Numbered from the stretch's first letter, positions 1 through 9,871 are shown. The stretch: 64,000 nt of DNA from Porodaedalea pini (GCA_002794775.1 NBAY01000036.1:186001-250000), one strand, 5' to 3'. Notes: generated by a model not told the origin, from the sequence alone. Made by a program: numbers and translations.

Positions 1-285
1 GATGCGTACCGGACTCAGAAGGATTGGCGCGACGTGTACCGGACCCAGAAGGATTTGCCCGACGCGTACCGGACACAGGATGATTCGCCCGACATCACAT
101 CAGTGGATCGCTAGGAAGATCCCCCTGGCAATTCGGGACGTACCGGAAAGCTTATGTCATTGGAGTCAGTTGGGACACGTACCGGAGATCTGCCCGATGA
201 TGGATGATGACTCACCAATTGGAGGATCTCAGTTCCGGTGGAGCTGCGATATGACCGGATGATGGACTGAAGCAAATGGGGAAGT
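1..285 (+). mobile_element. 3' end of internal domain of an upstream retroelement copy
   Basis: This stretch is identical to 4270-4554, the last part of the internal domain of the retroelement that follows. It encodes the same 86-residue C-terminus (stop at 260-262) and carries the same purine-rich tract (271-284) directly before an LTR start. I infer that the window opens inside a second copy lying directly upstream, so that the LTR at 286-843 is shared by two tandem copies. The start of that upstream copy is outside the window. The alternative is that the LTR is longer and begins further upstream; the PPT followed by TGTCAC argues against this. Confidence 0.7.
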
Positions 286-843
286 TGTCACATGGACAGG
301 TTTTCTTTTGATTTTCTATGTTTCTCTTACATTCCAAATGTTTTCTCTCCGACGCTCTATGTTTCATCCGGTATGCACATTATACTCACTTTGGAATAAT
401 TTTCCTGTAGATAGATCTCTTGCACCTTGTATTTAGGGACTTCCCTGTCGTAGGTAGCAGGGGAGGGAAAAAACTACCGCAGAGTTCCCCTCAGATAGGG
501 CAGCTTCCGTGCGTGCAGTTAGTCTCTGCAACAGTTAGTTTCATGGCAACCTCGCCTTCAGTCTCATCTCTTGTCTCGTTCTTGTTCTTGTCTCTGCTAT
601 CACTATTGTCTCGTACCAGATTTGATATCTCACTCGTTCCGGCTCTGCACCGACACTCACATCGGGTCCAGAGCACCTTACAGTATTGACGCGTACCGAC
701 ACGTACCGATGCATACCGACACGTACCGACGTGTACCGGGTTTTTCCCGTGCTCATACCGAGCATATATTTACTGCAAAACTCAACGGAAACACGTCCCC
801 AAATGAACTACCGATCCTAAACAACCCATACACAGGATCTACA
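286..843 (+). repeat. 5' LTR (shared with the upstream copy)
   Basis: It begins TGTCACATGG just after a purine-rich tract (AGCAAATGGGGAAG) and ends GGATCTACA, giving TGT...ACA termini. Positions 286-689 are identical to 4555-4958 of the 3' LTR. Positions 690-739 hold five tandem copies of a 10-bp unit close to ACGTACCGAC; the 3' LTR has ten. After subtracting the nested insertion, the 3' LTR is 609 bp against 558 bp here. That difference is fully explained by five extra 10-bp units plus one A. Confidence 0.8.
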
Positions 844-845
844 AG

Positions 846-858
846 TGGAGCCCACTGC
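846..858 (+). promoter_or_regulatory. Candidate primer binding site
   Basis: TGGAGCCCACTGC begins two bases after the LTR end. TGG pairs with a tRNA 3' CCA end, the usual start of a minus-strand primer site. The tRNA was not identified. A run of about 13 G follows at 859-871. Confidence 0.45.
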
Positions 859-1015
859 GGGGGGGGGGGGGTCAACCGTGTTGTATTCATTTGATTACCA
901 ACAGGACTCACCTCGCTATCAATTTTGTCAAGGAGCATAGTCTCCAATTTTAGAAACCGACTCTTCTGCGTACCGGAATAGTGGTGGTCAAAGCCCCGGT
1001 ACACCTAGCACAACC

Positions 1016-2110
1016 ATGACAAGTCGTCCTCTACGCCGAGGAGCAGAGGATGCTCCCTTATTTGATGGTCGTAACCCGCTGGATCTCCCTCGGTACTTCG
1101 AGGACATTGAGTATATCGCTATGGAGTGCAACTTAGACAACGCAGTGAAGATCCGGTACACGAAGTATTATGCTTCGAGTTCGGTAGCTGAGCTGTGGGA
1201 TACTGCCGATGATGTCGGTATGGGAGCAAGTGATTGGAATAAAGCGAAGGAAGCAATCATATCATTTTACCTGGCGTTGGCGCCCAGTGTGCGCTTCTCT
1301 CAGGATGACCTTGAGAGGCTGGTCAAAGGATGGAGAAGCTGAGGAATTCAGTCAAGGGAGGATTTTGGAGAGTACCGGAGAGAGTTTATGGTGAGGTCGA
1401 GGTATTTGGAGCAAAACTCAATGGTTTCAGTGGAGGAAACGGCACGCATGTTCATTCGGGCTTTTACCGGCAAGCTGAAGGATAGGTTGCAGCAGCGTCT
1501 AGAAAGCAAGGAAACTGATCCGGCCCTGGGCAAACCATATTTGATCGAGTTGGTGGTGAAGCATGCCAATTACATTCTCGCCGGTACAGTTTTCGACGAC
1601 GTACTGACAGCTAAAACACCTGTACCGATGGGTCAGTCGAAGGCGAAATCGGAAGAGGTGGATATCGGTACGGTGTGGGAAGTGGTCAAGAACATTCAGG
1701 TCCAGGTGCAGTCCCTTGGGCGAAGACCGCCGCCAGCGACAACGTCCCAGAGGAGTCCCAGGTGTGCGTTCTGTGGCAACACGAGCCACTACATTAGGTC
1801 GTGCCCGAAGGTGCTAGAGTATATCCAGGCAGGAAAGTGTGTGAGGGATGCGAATGGGAAGGTGACGCTACCGAACGGAGGGTTTGTACCGAGCACGGCG
1901 TTGGGGGATAACTTGATGGAGAAGATAGATTCGTTGCATCAGGAGACCGGTACGGCATCGGTAAACCTCATAGAGGTAGCGACAATGTCAACAGCACGTA
2001 CTGATGGGTCGGAAGGCTCAGTAACGATGGCGGAGATTTTGGAGGAAGTGTCGGAAGAGGAATTGGAGGTGGCGAAGTATGAGATACTGCTTAACAAAGC
2101 AAAGAAGTGA
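1016..2110 (+). CDS. Gag-like protein, interrupted by an in-frame TGA
   Basis: The frame opens with an ATG at 1016. It has an acidic helical N-terminal part typical of Ty3/gypsy Gag (LFDGRNPLDLPRYFEDIEY) and, at 1763-1804, a CCHC zinc knuckle of form CX2CX4HX4C for RNA binding. An in-frame TGA at 1340-1342 splits it. The sequence after the stop (EDFGEYRREFMVRSRYLE) continues the Gag-like pattern without a frame change. The next stop, TGA at 2108-2110, is followed directly in the same frame by the repetitive ORF. Either TGA could be read through, or the first could be a disabling mutation; the sequence alone does not decide. Confidence 0.6.
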
Positions 2111-4531
2111 GTGTCAGCGGTGAAGAAAGCAAAGATGGGTGGTGTCGAGATACCGACGAGGCCTGAAGGGGGGCCGGTGAACGTACCGGTGAACGAGGTT
2201 GAGGCGTACCGAGTGGCACTGGGATCAAAAGATAGTGGAGAGGATGCATACCGAGCACTACCTGAACCAAGCTCTGGTGAGGAGGAGGAGTACCCAGAAG
2301 TACCGGAGGCAGATGTGTACCGAGAGGCACCGGAGTTTGACGTGCTTCGAGAGGTACCGAAGTTAGACGTGTACCGAGAGGTATCTGAGTTCGAAGTGTA
2401 CCAAAATGTACCGGAGTGGAAGGACGGTGGAGTGGGTGCATGCGGAGTGGTACCAGAGGTGGATATTAGTGCTGTGCAGGCGTACCGAGGAGTACCGGAG
2501 TTCGTTACAAGTTGCGAGGTATCAGGGGTTGACAAGCACCAAAGGGTACCAGAATGCGAAGACCATGCTGTGGTTGCATACCGAGCGGAGCTGGAGCCGG
2601 ATACTGGTGGTCTAGAGGTGTACCGAGGTGTACCGGAGATTGAAGCCCTTCGAGATGTACCGGAGTTTGGTACAGATCACGATGTACCGAAGCTTGATGC
2701 ACTTCGAGCAGTACCAGAGATTAAGGCGTACCGAAGCATCCCAGAGTCCGAAGACCGTGGTTCTGGTGTGTACCGGATGGAGCCAGGGCAAGGCTCTAGA
2801 GGTCCAGATGCATACCAATGTGTACCGGAGTTTGGTGTGTACCGAGACGTACCGACGTTTTGCGCACTTTGGGCAGTACTGGGTCTGGACGCATATCGAG
2901 GTGTACCAGAGTTAGAAGCGAGCCAAGTGGATCCGGAGCCGAGAATTAGTGACGAAAGTGTGTCCCTGGAGGTACCGGATGGTGGTGTGTACCGACGCGT
3001 ACCCGAGGTCGAGGGAGTTCAAGATGTACCGACGTTTGACACACATCGAGTGGTAACGGGTTTCGACACGTACCAAGATGTACCGGAGTTAGAAGTTCGC
3101 CAAGCGGGTCCGGAGCCAAGCATTAGTGAGGAAGGGGTGCTCCTGGATGCACCAGAGGTGTACCGACGCGTACCGGAGGTTGTGGGGGTTCGAGACGTAC
3201 CGATGGTTGACGGATATCAAGTGGTACTGGAAATTGAGGAATGCGGACGCGTACCGGAAGTAAAGTGTGGTGGATTCAGTGCATACCGAGCGGTGCCAGC
3301 ACCCGAGGCTAGTGGACCAGAGGCATACCGATGCGTACCGGAGGTTGTGGCGGTTCAAGACGTTCCAACGTTTGAAGGATATCGAGCGGTACCGGAATTC
3401 AAGGCATATGGATGCATACCGGAAGTGAAGTGTGGTGGATTCAGTGCGTACCGAGCGATGCCAGCACCTGACACCAGTGGACTAGAGGTGTACCGAGGCG
3501 TACCGGATGAGCTGGCGGTTCAAGACGTACCGACGTTTGATGCAAATCAAGTGGTACCGGAAATTGATGCCTGCCAAAGTGTACCAGAAACGAAATGCAG
3601 TGGAGTCAATGCGAGTCAAGCGGTGCTATGGTCAGACACGAGTGTACCAGGGGCATACCGATGTGTACCGGAGGTCGTGGCGGTTCGGGACGTACCGATG
3701 TTTGACGCATATCGAGTGGTACTGGAGTTTGATGGGTACAGATGCGTACTGGAAATGAAGTGTAGTGGAGTTAGCAAATGCCAAGCGGTGCTAGGGACAG
3801 ACCGTGGACTAGGGGAGTATTGGGGTGTACCAAAGCGGCACCAGGAGTCACCGCCGAATGCACCGAGAATGTGTACCGAGCTGTTACCATCCGTACCGAC
3901 AGAGAGGCCAACACTGGAAAGACACAGTACCTTGGACTTTGGTGCGAGCAGACTTCAGTGGAGGGAGGAGAGGAAGCTGGACACTACTTCAATGATGTTG
4001 CCAGAAGGAGTTTTAGCCTGGTCAGCGGTGGAGAGGGATAAATCCAACCCATTGAGTTTCGATCCAGGAGGCGTACCGATATTGGGACTTGTGCTGAGAC
4101 GTACCGACAGACCCCAGTACTGGTCACCCCCTTTCCTGGTGTACCAAAGGGAAGGCGTGACTGGGGACAGTCATGATTTCAAACGTCCCGGGAGATGTAG
4201 AGTTCCGACGAGTGGCCAACCACTGCAGATCCCTCTAGAGGCCATCGGTTGCACATTCCGACAGGTATTGATGCGTACCGGACTCAGAAGGATTGGCGCG
4301 ACGTGTACCGGACCCAGAAGGATTTGCCCGACGCGTACCGGACACAGGATGATTCGCCCGACATCACATCAGTGGATCGCTAGGAAGATCCCCCTGGCAA
4401 TTCGGGACGTACCGGAAAGCTTATGTCATTGGAGTCAGTTGGGACACGTACCGGAGATCTGCCCGATGATGGATGATGACTCACCAATTGGAGGATCTCA
4501 GTTCCGGTGGAGCTGCGATATGACCGGATGA
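2111..4531 (+). CDS. Repetitive Tyr-Arg/Val-Pro-Glu protein occupying the pol position
   Basis: This 806-codon frame directly abuts the Gag TGA and stays in phase with it. Its first ATG is not at the edge, so it is probably reached by readthrough. It is a degenerate array of short units of the form (A/V)YRxVPE, with a higher-order period of roughly 55 residues in 3240-3760 (CGGFSAYRA appears twice). Both YR and VP are written by GTACCG in two registers: g-TAC-CG and GTA-CCG. There is no RT, RNase H or integrase signature. The last 86 residues are non-repetitive and basic, and end 23 bases before the 3' LTR. Function is unknown; an acidic structural protein or simple motif-driven coding are both possible. 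Confidence 0.55.
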   Translation: MSAVKKAKMGGVEIPTRPEGGPVNVPVNEVEAYRVALGSKDSGEDAYRALPEPSSGEEEEYPEVPEADVYREAPEFDVLREVPKLDVYREVSEFEVYQNVPEWKDGGVGACGVVPEVDISAVQAYRGVPEFVTSCEVSGVDKHQRVPECEDHAVVAYRAELEPDTGGLEVYRGVPEIEALRDVPEFGTDHDVPKLDALRAVPEIKAYRSIPESEDRGSGVYRMEPGQGSRGPDAYQCVPEFGVYRDVPTFCALWAVLGLDAYRGVPELEASQVDPEPRISDESVSLEVPDGGVYRRVPEVEGVQDVPTFDTHRVVTGFDTYQDVPELEVRQAGPEPSISEEGVLLDAPEVYRRVPEVVGVRDVPMVDGYQVVLEIEECGRVPEVKCGGFSAYRAVPAPEASGPEAYRCVPEVVAVQDVPTFEGYRAVPEFKAYGCIPEVKCGGFSAYRAMPAPDTSGLEVYRGVPDELAVQDVPTFDANQVVPEIDACQSVPETKCSGVNASQAVLWSDTSVPGAYRCVPEVVAVRDVPMFDAYRVVLEFDGYRCVLEMKCSGVSKCQAVLGTDRGLGEYWGVPKRHQESPPNAPRMCTELLPSVPTERPTLERHSTLDFGASRLQWREERKLDTTSMMLPEGVLAWSAVERDKSNPLSFDPGGVPILGLVLRRTDRPQYWSPPFLVYQREGVTGDSHDFKRPGRCRVPTSGQPLQIPLEAIGCTFRQVLMRTGLRRIGATCTGPRRICPTRTGHRMIRPTSHQWIARKIPLAIRDVPESLCHWSQLGHVPEICPMMDDDSPIGGSQFRWSCDMTG

Positions 4532-4539
4532 TGGACTGA

Positions 4540-4553
4540 AGCAAATGGGGAAG
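4540..4553 (+). promoter_or_regulatory. Polypurine tract
   Basis: AGCAAATGGGGAAG lies directly before the TGTCAC start of the 3' LTR, as expected for the plus-strand primer. An identical tract lies at 271-284 before the shared 5' LTR. Confidence 0.55.
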
Positions 4554-4554
4554 T

Positions 4555-6164
4555 TGTCACATGGACAGGTTTTCTTTTGATTTTCTATGTTTCTCTTACA
4601 TTCCAAATGTTTTCTCTCCGACGCTCTATGTTTCATCCGGTATGCACATTATACTCACTTTGGAATAATTTTCCTGTAGATAGATCTCTTGCACCTTGTA
4701 TTTAGGGACTTCCCTGTCGTAGGTAGCAGGGGAGGGAAAAAACTACCGCAGAGTTCCCCTCAGATAGGGCAGCTTCCGTGCGTGCAGTTAGTCTCTGCAA
4801 CAGTTAGTTTCATGGCAACCTCGCCTTCAGTCTCATCTCTTGTCTCGTTCTTGTTCTTGTCTCTGCTATCACTATTGTCTCGTACCAGATTTGATATCTC
4901 ACTCGTTCCGGCTCTGCACCGACACTCACATCGGGTCCAGAGCACCTTACAGTATTGATGCGTACTGACACGTACCGACGCGTACCGACACGTACCGACA
5001 CGTACCGATGCATACCGACACGTACCAACGCGTTGAAAGGTGATGGTACGGTCTACTGGCAGACTCGGACCTGGTTGAGTTCGGCCACTGGGGGTTCACT
5101 CTAACGTGTCTGATGGAGGGGATAGTGTCAGGAAGTGTAGGGAAGTGTAGGGGAGTACTCGGGGCTAGGTGTCGACTCAAGGATGTGAGTACAAAGGACG
5201 ACCGGCAAAACGTGCCTAAATGCGGTCAGAGAACAAAGAGCAACTACGATCTTGACAACCCGGGCTCGGAAACTTGCCAGTGAAGACAGGAATCGATACT
5301 ATTCGTCGAGACGATTCTGAATCTGAAAAGACCTCGAGACGCGATGCAGAATTGACGGAGATATAGCAGTTGCACTGGTTGCGGCTGGCGGAACGCACGG
5401 AACTCCCGGAACCAAAAGCTATTTTCGTAGCTCTACGACGCGGGCTCGGAATCGTGCAAGAAAAGACAGTGTTCGAAAGCGATTTTAGACGAGATTAAGA
5501 ATCTGAAGAGAGCTCGGGAAACGGATAAGAACTGAGGGCGATATAGCGAAAGCAAGATTTTGCCGAAAATGGGACTCGAGACGGAACGGACGGAACGGAC
5601 GGAACGACACTGAACGGCGATGGAGACGAGAACTAAAGACTGGGACTGACTCGGGGGAACTAAACTTTTATTTTTGAGACATTTACATGAGTGTTTAAAT
5701 AACCAACAGAGGGTTGAGCCTCTGAGCGGCGTACAAAGGACACAAAGACAGACCGGAGGCTCTAGCCAAACAACACCAAATAGCCGGAACTCGGAGCCGT
5801 AACTCGAGAACATGAGTAATTAAGCTTCGGGAGGCTCGGAACAATACCAGATGTGACCCAAAACGGACTTCGGTGGCTCACCGGTGCAGAACCAAGCTGT
5901 ATGCGTCGAGTTAATACTGCCAAACACTGAAACTGTCCTGAAATGCGTCGGGGATACTTGTTAGACTGTCCTGAGTCGAGTCGAACCTAATAGAGCCGAT
6001 TCCGAGGCCAGCGGCATCAGGATCTCCACAGCGTACCAACACGTACCGACGTGTACCGGGTTTTTCCCGTGCTCATACCGAGCATATATTTACTGCAAAA
6101 ACTCAACGGAAACACGTCCCCAAATGAACTACCGATCCTAAACAACCCATACACAGGATCTACA
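4555..6164 (+). repeat. 3' LTR, interrupted by a nested solo LTR
   Basis: The left part (4555-5033) and right part (6035-6164) together match the 5' LTR. Ten 10-bp GTACCG-type units span the interruption. Removing 5034-6030 plus one GCGT copy restores an unbroken array of the 10-bp units. The LTR ends GGATCTACA at 6164. Confidence 0.75.
5034..6030. mobile_element. Solo LTR (997 bp) nested in the 3' LTR
   Basis: It begins TGAAAGGTGATGG and ends GGATCTCCACA (TG...CA) and is flanked on both sides by GCGT (5030-5033 and 6031-6034), a 4-bp target duplication. It has no coding capacity I can defend and no internal terminal inverted repeats beyond TG/CA. It most likely remains from LTR-LTR recombination of an unrelated element that landed in the host minisatellite. 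Confidence 0.65.
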
Positions 6165-6396
6165 GCGTAGCTAAGAAATGACAGACGTACAGGCCCTTGA
6201 ATGACGGTGAGCTCGAGCTGAGGCGTGCCCGGAACCGTATGCTTGATTCGGTGAGCATGCTATGCACGCTTCTTAACTTAAGAAGCTCAAAACTAACTTT
6301 TTAGCATTTCAATGAGTTCTCGGTATGCCGACAACTCCGTAATATTCTCCAGATACCAGCTGAATTGTTTCTGTGTCTTACGACACGTGCTGTCAG

Positions 6397-7282
6397 TTCT
6401 TTGAAGGCAAACGCGATGTCGTTCTCTTTGCGATTGACTGTTCGGAGTCAATGCAAGCACTTCATGATGACCCGAACAAAGAAGGTGCACAGACCTCCCA
6501 CCTACTTGCTGCACTCGAGGCCGATATGCAAATTCAGAAGCGGAAGGTTGTCGGGCCAAATGATGCTGCTGGGATTTTACTTTTCAATACCATGAGAAGC
6601 TCTCAAACTCCCGCATATACCACACCGTACTGAGCATCTCAAAGTCTCGCAAGAAAGAAAATACGGTGTGCGAAGCTACAGAGTACAAAGAATAGGATGT
6701 TCGTATACGAGCCTGTAGGACAGATTGATGCCCCAAAGATTCAAAATCTTATCCAGCTCCTTTACGGTGCGTTATACTTCGACTCGCAGTTGTATGTTAA
6801 GCAATTGCTGATCCATTCCTCTCAAATGTATCTAGAGGCAAAGGATAACCATAAGTGGCTTCGTTACGAGTATCCACCATCAGAGAATCGTGTCCCCATG
6901 GGTGATGTCTTTACGAGCTGTGACTGGGCCTTACGAGATGGGTAAGTGTTGCCTATCTGTATAGGCTCATTTGCGTAAAACAACTTTTTTCTACCAGAGC
7001 TCCAAAATCTGGCATCAAGCGTCTTTTCCTCATTACTGACAAAGACGACCCTCATCCCGGCGCGAAGAATGCTCAACTTGTCACGTCTGCTCAAACAACA
7101 CTTTTGGTAGCGCTTGAGTTAGTATTGCATTGTTTGACGCCATGAACACTTTGCTTAGGACTTGACTTAAGTGGGTGTCTCCATTGAACTGTTCTTCATC
7201 AGCACGGAGGAGAGGCCATTCGACCCTACCAAGTTCTATTCGGTGCAGCTTTCTTCCTTCTCTCTTCAAGTTCTGGCATTCT
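6397..7282 (+). pseudogene. KU70: Ku70 N-terminal remnant
   Basis: Ku70 binds DNA ends with Ku80 in non-homologous end joining. The vWA-like N-terminal domain is recognisable: FFEGKRDVVLFAIDCSESM, then PVGQIDAPKIQNL, VPMGDVFTSCDWALRDG, KRLFLITDKDDPHPGAKNA and FFISTEERPFDPTKFYS. Introns of 69, 56 and 52 nt are seen (6767-6835, 6942-6997, 7107-7158). It is broken: TGA at 6631-6633, TAA at 7168-7170 where the family has Gln (CAA to TAA), no recognisable first exon, and no beta-barrel core or C-terminus after 7282. About 230 residues of a roughly 650-residue protein remain. The retroelement ends 232 bp upstream, so its arrival or a rearrangement may have removed the 5' end. An intact KU70 presumably lies elsewhere. 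Confidence 0.75.
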
Positions 7283-7442
7283 CACTGAAACACGTGAGAT
7301 CATAACGTGATATAGCCAAGAGGGGATATCTCGCCGTGGTTGTGTTTTCCAGTGAAAGTTGCACAGCTGCTGATCTCCCCCACCCAGCCTTATAAACTTA
7401 CGGTGTTACTATGCTCCTTTCTGTATTCAAACACTCACTGCG

Positions 7443-9122
7443 ATGTCTCCCCCTCATGGAATGCTCGCCCCTCAGTACCCGATGTCTCTCCCTCACGGAA
7501 TGCTCGCCCCTCAGTACCTGATGACACTGACCCCCCCTATGACGGATTCGCAGCCTAGCTCCTCAGACTCCTCTTCTGACTCAGACTCGACTAGTGCTTC
7601 ATGACAGGTGCCAGAGGAAGAGTTTACGCGAAGTGGAAAGAGGAAGGCATACGCTGGCTTCTTCCTCTTGTCTTTGTTTATCTGTTTACTTTACTCATTT
7701 GCAGTACTGCAGCGGACATCTTTGTCAGCAAGGGACGCTACCTTGCTAGAGCATATGAACCATGGACTAGCCCGCAACAAATTCTTAACAAAGGTATTCC
7801 TAACGCAAAGCTTAGCCCTGCTGAATTACAACAAATCACTGATCCGTCATAAGTGATTGGTTTTATTCTACTTTATTCTTTCAATAATCAGTTCTTGTGT
7901 CAGTGTCCACCATGCTGTGGATGCTGTGAAGGCTTTATTCGATGTCAACACCTTGCTGTACAAGAAGGTCGTCAAGGCGGATACTCAGACATTCAAATAT
8001 ATAGTTAATTGCGTGAGTCATTGCTTTTTTTTCCTCTGCATAGATAAACTCTCACAATGTTTACAGTTGCGTGAGGGTCAGCGTGCTGCTCGGTCTGCCG
8101 ATACATCAGGAATCAGGAAAATTATCCTCCAGTGGATCGTTTTCCCATCCGTTGACAATGAGTCGACACAGCCAGATAATGATCACAAAGACTTACGTGG
8201 ATTCGAGAACGAGACACTCGCAAAGCTCCTGGCCCCCACAGAGGTTCAGCTGCTCACTCCAGAGTAAGTACTTTGAGATAATCTTAAACAAAAGAAGACG
8301 TGCTCATGCCTTTCCTATCACATCATTGCTGATTTATATTACATACTTTCTAGATATCTAGCTTTGTTGCATGCGGACAGGGCCACGGTAACAAACAAAA
8401 AAGGAGTTACCCGTGAACTTGATGGCAACCATAGCTGAGTCTTTGCCTTTGAAAATGGTATTTATCATCCAAGGAACCCTCTGAAGGGCTTCTTGAAGGG
8501 TAATTTGATCGTCAGGGCAAGTCTTCTTCCTTTTTCTTTCTTAATGTGTTTACATCTTTTTGTAGGCCTATAAACACATCTTTACGGCGCCTTCTTCTGC
8601 CAACTCAGGTCCCGCTGTCAAAGGCTCAAGGTGTATGAAAATAGGTAATGCAGAGATCCATGGTATGACCGAAGTCACTCCAGGATCACTTGCATACGTT
8701 ACTGTCCAGGTATTTTATTTGTTTCATGGTTTGCACGTATATAATACTGAAAAATGTATTACTACCAGGTCTACTTTGCTCTTAGCGCAAGGCTCCATTT
8801 CTCTACGTCGAGTGCTCCAGAAATACCTGAGATGTTTAATGGTATTATTCAATTGTTCAGGTCTGACGTCCCACATGTCAAGAGGTACACTGCTGAGCTA
8901 TTGATTTGGTGGAATTGGTATGTTCATCTGCATCTATATTATATTATGGTCCCTTACTAACCCTTACTCAGAATTATCTTTCCAAATACCCAAGCGGCAA
9001 CCGATCCTCATGACCTAGGTGCCATAGCTGATATTGAAGACTTCTATCGAGACTGGACTGAGGATGAGGAGGGCAATGAAGAGGGTGAGGAGGACAACGA
9101 AGAGGAAGAGGACAATGTATGA
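7443..9122 (+). pseudogene. DUF6698-family gene, decayed
   Basis: DUF6698 proteins form an expanded agaricomycete family of unknown function. Recognisable blocks in order are: an N-terminal 13-residue tandem repeat (MSPPHGMLAPQYP twice) and a Ser/Asp tract; FVSKGRYLARAYEPWTSPQQ; LLYKKVVKADTQTFKYIV; REGQRAARSADTSGIRK; ENGIYHPRNPLKGFLKG; HIFTAPSSAN-type text; GNAEIHGMTEVTPGSLAYV; YTAELLIWWNW; and an acidic C-terminus ending at TGA 9120-9122. Stops interrupt the frame at 7602-7604, 7850-7852 and near 8436, where a Trp is usual, and one exon junction does not keep phase. Short introns with good GT-AG ends remain. I therefore read it as a recently dead copy. Confidence 0.6.
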
Positions 9123-9871
9123 ATTTTGATTGAAATTTCCGCTCACATTCAATCTGATACCATCCATCTTGAACAGCTATTTCTATTTTCCCTATCGTTG
9201 GTCGCATATTGTTATGTGCTATTTCAATTTCATTCTATTCCAATACTTCCATCTAATTGTCATCCACGACAACTGCTGCTAAGTGAGCTATAACTATTAT
9301 ACACATGAGAACCGACAGTGCGCATCGCCATCAATTAGAAAGCATTATAAGTAATTTCTTGCTTTTATAACTCCGACAACTCTTCTGCCACCTTGTAATC
9401 CTGACTTTAGAATTTATTTAATTATATATAAGTCTGCAATACTTCCGCTAACTTATACTCTATTGAAAGTCTTATCATGTATTAAAATCTCTCATAAGTG
9501 TTTTGATATATTATAATTTGGTATGACTGTTATGCTTTTCGGTAAGTATTATGGTGGATTGTAAGATGGAGTTCAGATTTTATTGCTCTATAATTATGCC
9601 CAAAATGATTATATGTATTACATGTCTTTTAAGACTTATAATTGAATATAATTAGTTATAATACTCTGCAGATTTTTGTGATGGTGCCATAGACGAGACC
9701 ATTAATGTTGACGAAACAGAAATATTCAATGCACGTGACCTATCTTCTCAGGAAATTCTTTCTCATCGCTGCCGGCCGCGTTCACCTTCACCCGCCCCGA
9801 GTCTTGCGCAATGTTTCCGAGCTCTCTTCACCATCTCGGCTTGGTTGGTGACGGCGAAGGAAGGAGCTGCT
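9123..9871. other. AT-rich intergenic region
   Basis: There is no gene here. Positions 9340-9700 are strongly AT-rich. A CACGTG box at 9732-9737 and a pyrimidine-rich stretch lead into the next gene. Confidence 0.6.

Larger units (their letters stand above)
286..6164 (+). mobile_element. Non-autonomous gypsy-like LTR retrotransposon, GTACCG-rich
   Basis: The order is LTR (286-843), primer site, Gag-like frame (1016-2110), a long repetitive frame (2111-4531), a purine tract (4540-4553) and a 3' LTR (4555-6164, interrupted). I see no reverse transcriptase, RNase H, protease or integrase motif, so mobility would depend on enzymes supplied elsewhere. The LTRs are identical over 404 bp apart from minisatellite length, which indicates recent insertion or recent homogenisation. 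The hexamer GTACCG occurs dozens of times in both LTR and coding parts. The 3' flank begins GCGTA; the 5' flank is outside the window, so the outer target duplication cannot be checked. Confidence 0.75.

Noticed and set aside
690..739. Possible CRISPR-like short repeat array
   Set aside because: Units are contiguous 10-bp minisatellite repeats without spacers, in a eukaryotic LTR.
571..894. Short ORFs inside the LTR
   Set aside because: They read through the 10-bp minisatellite and repeat in the other LTR; no coding evidence.
5433..5813. 126-codon minus-strand frame in the nested insertion
   Set aside because: The insertion is a TG...CA solo LTR with target duplication; the frame has no domain and is probably chance.
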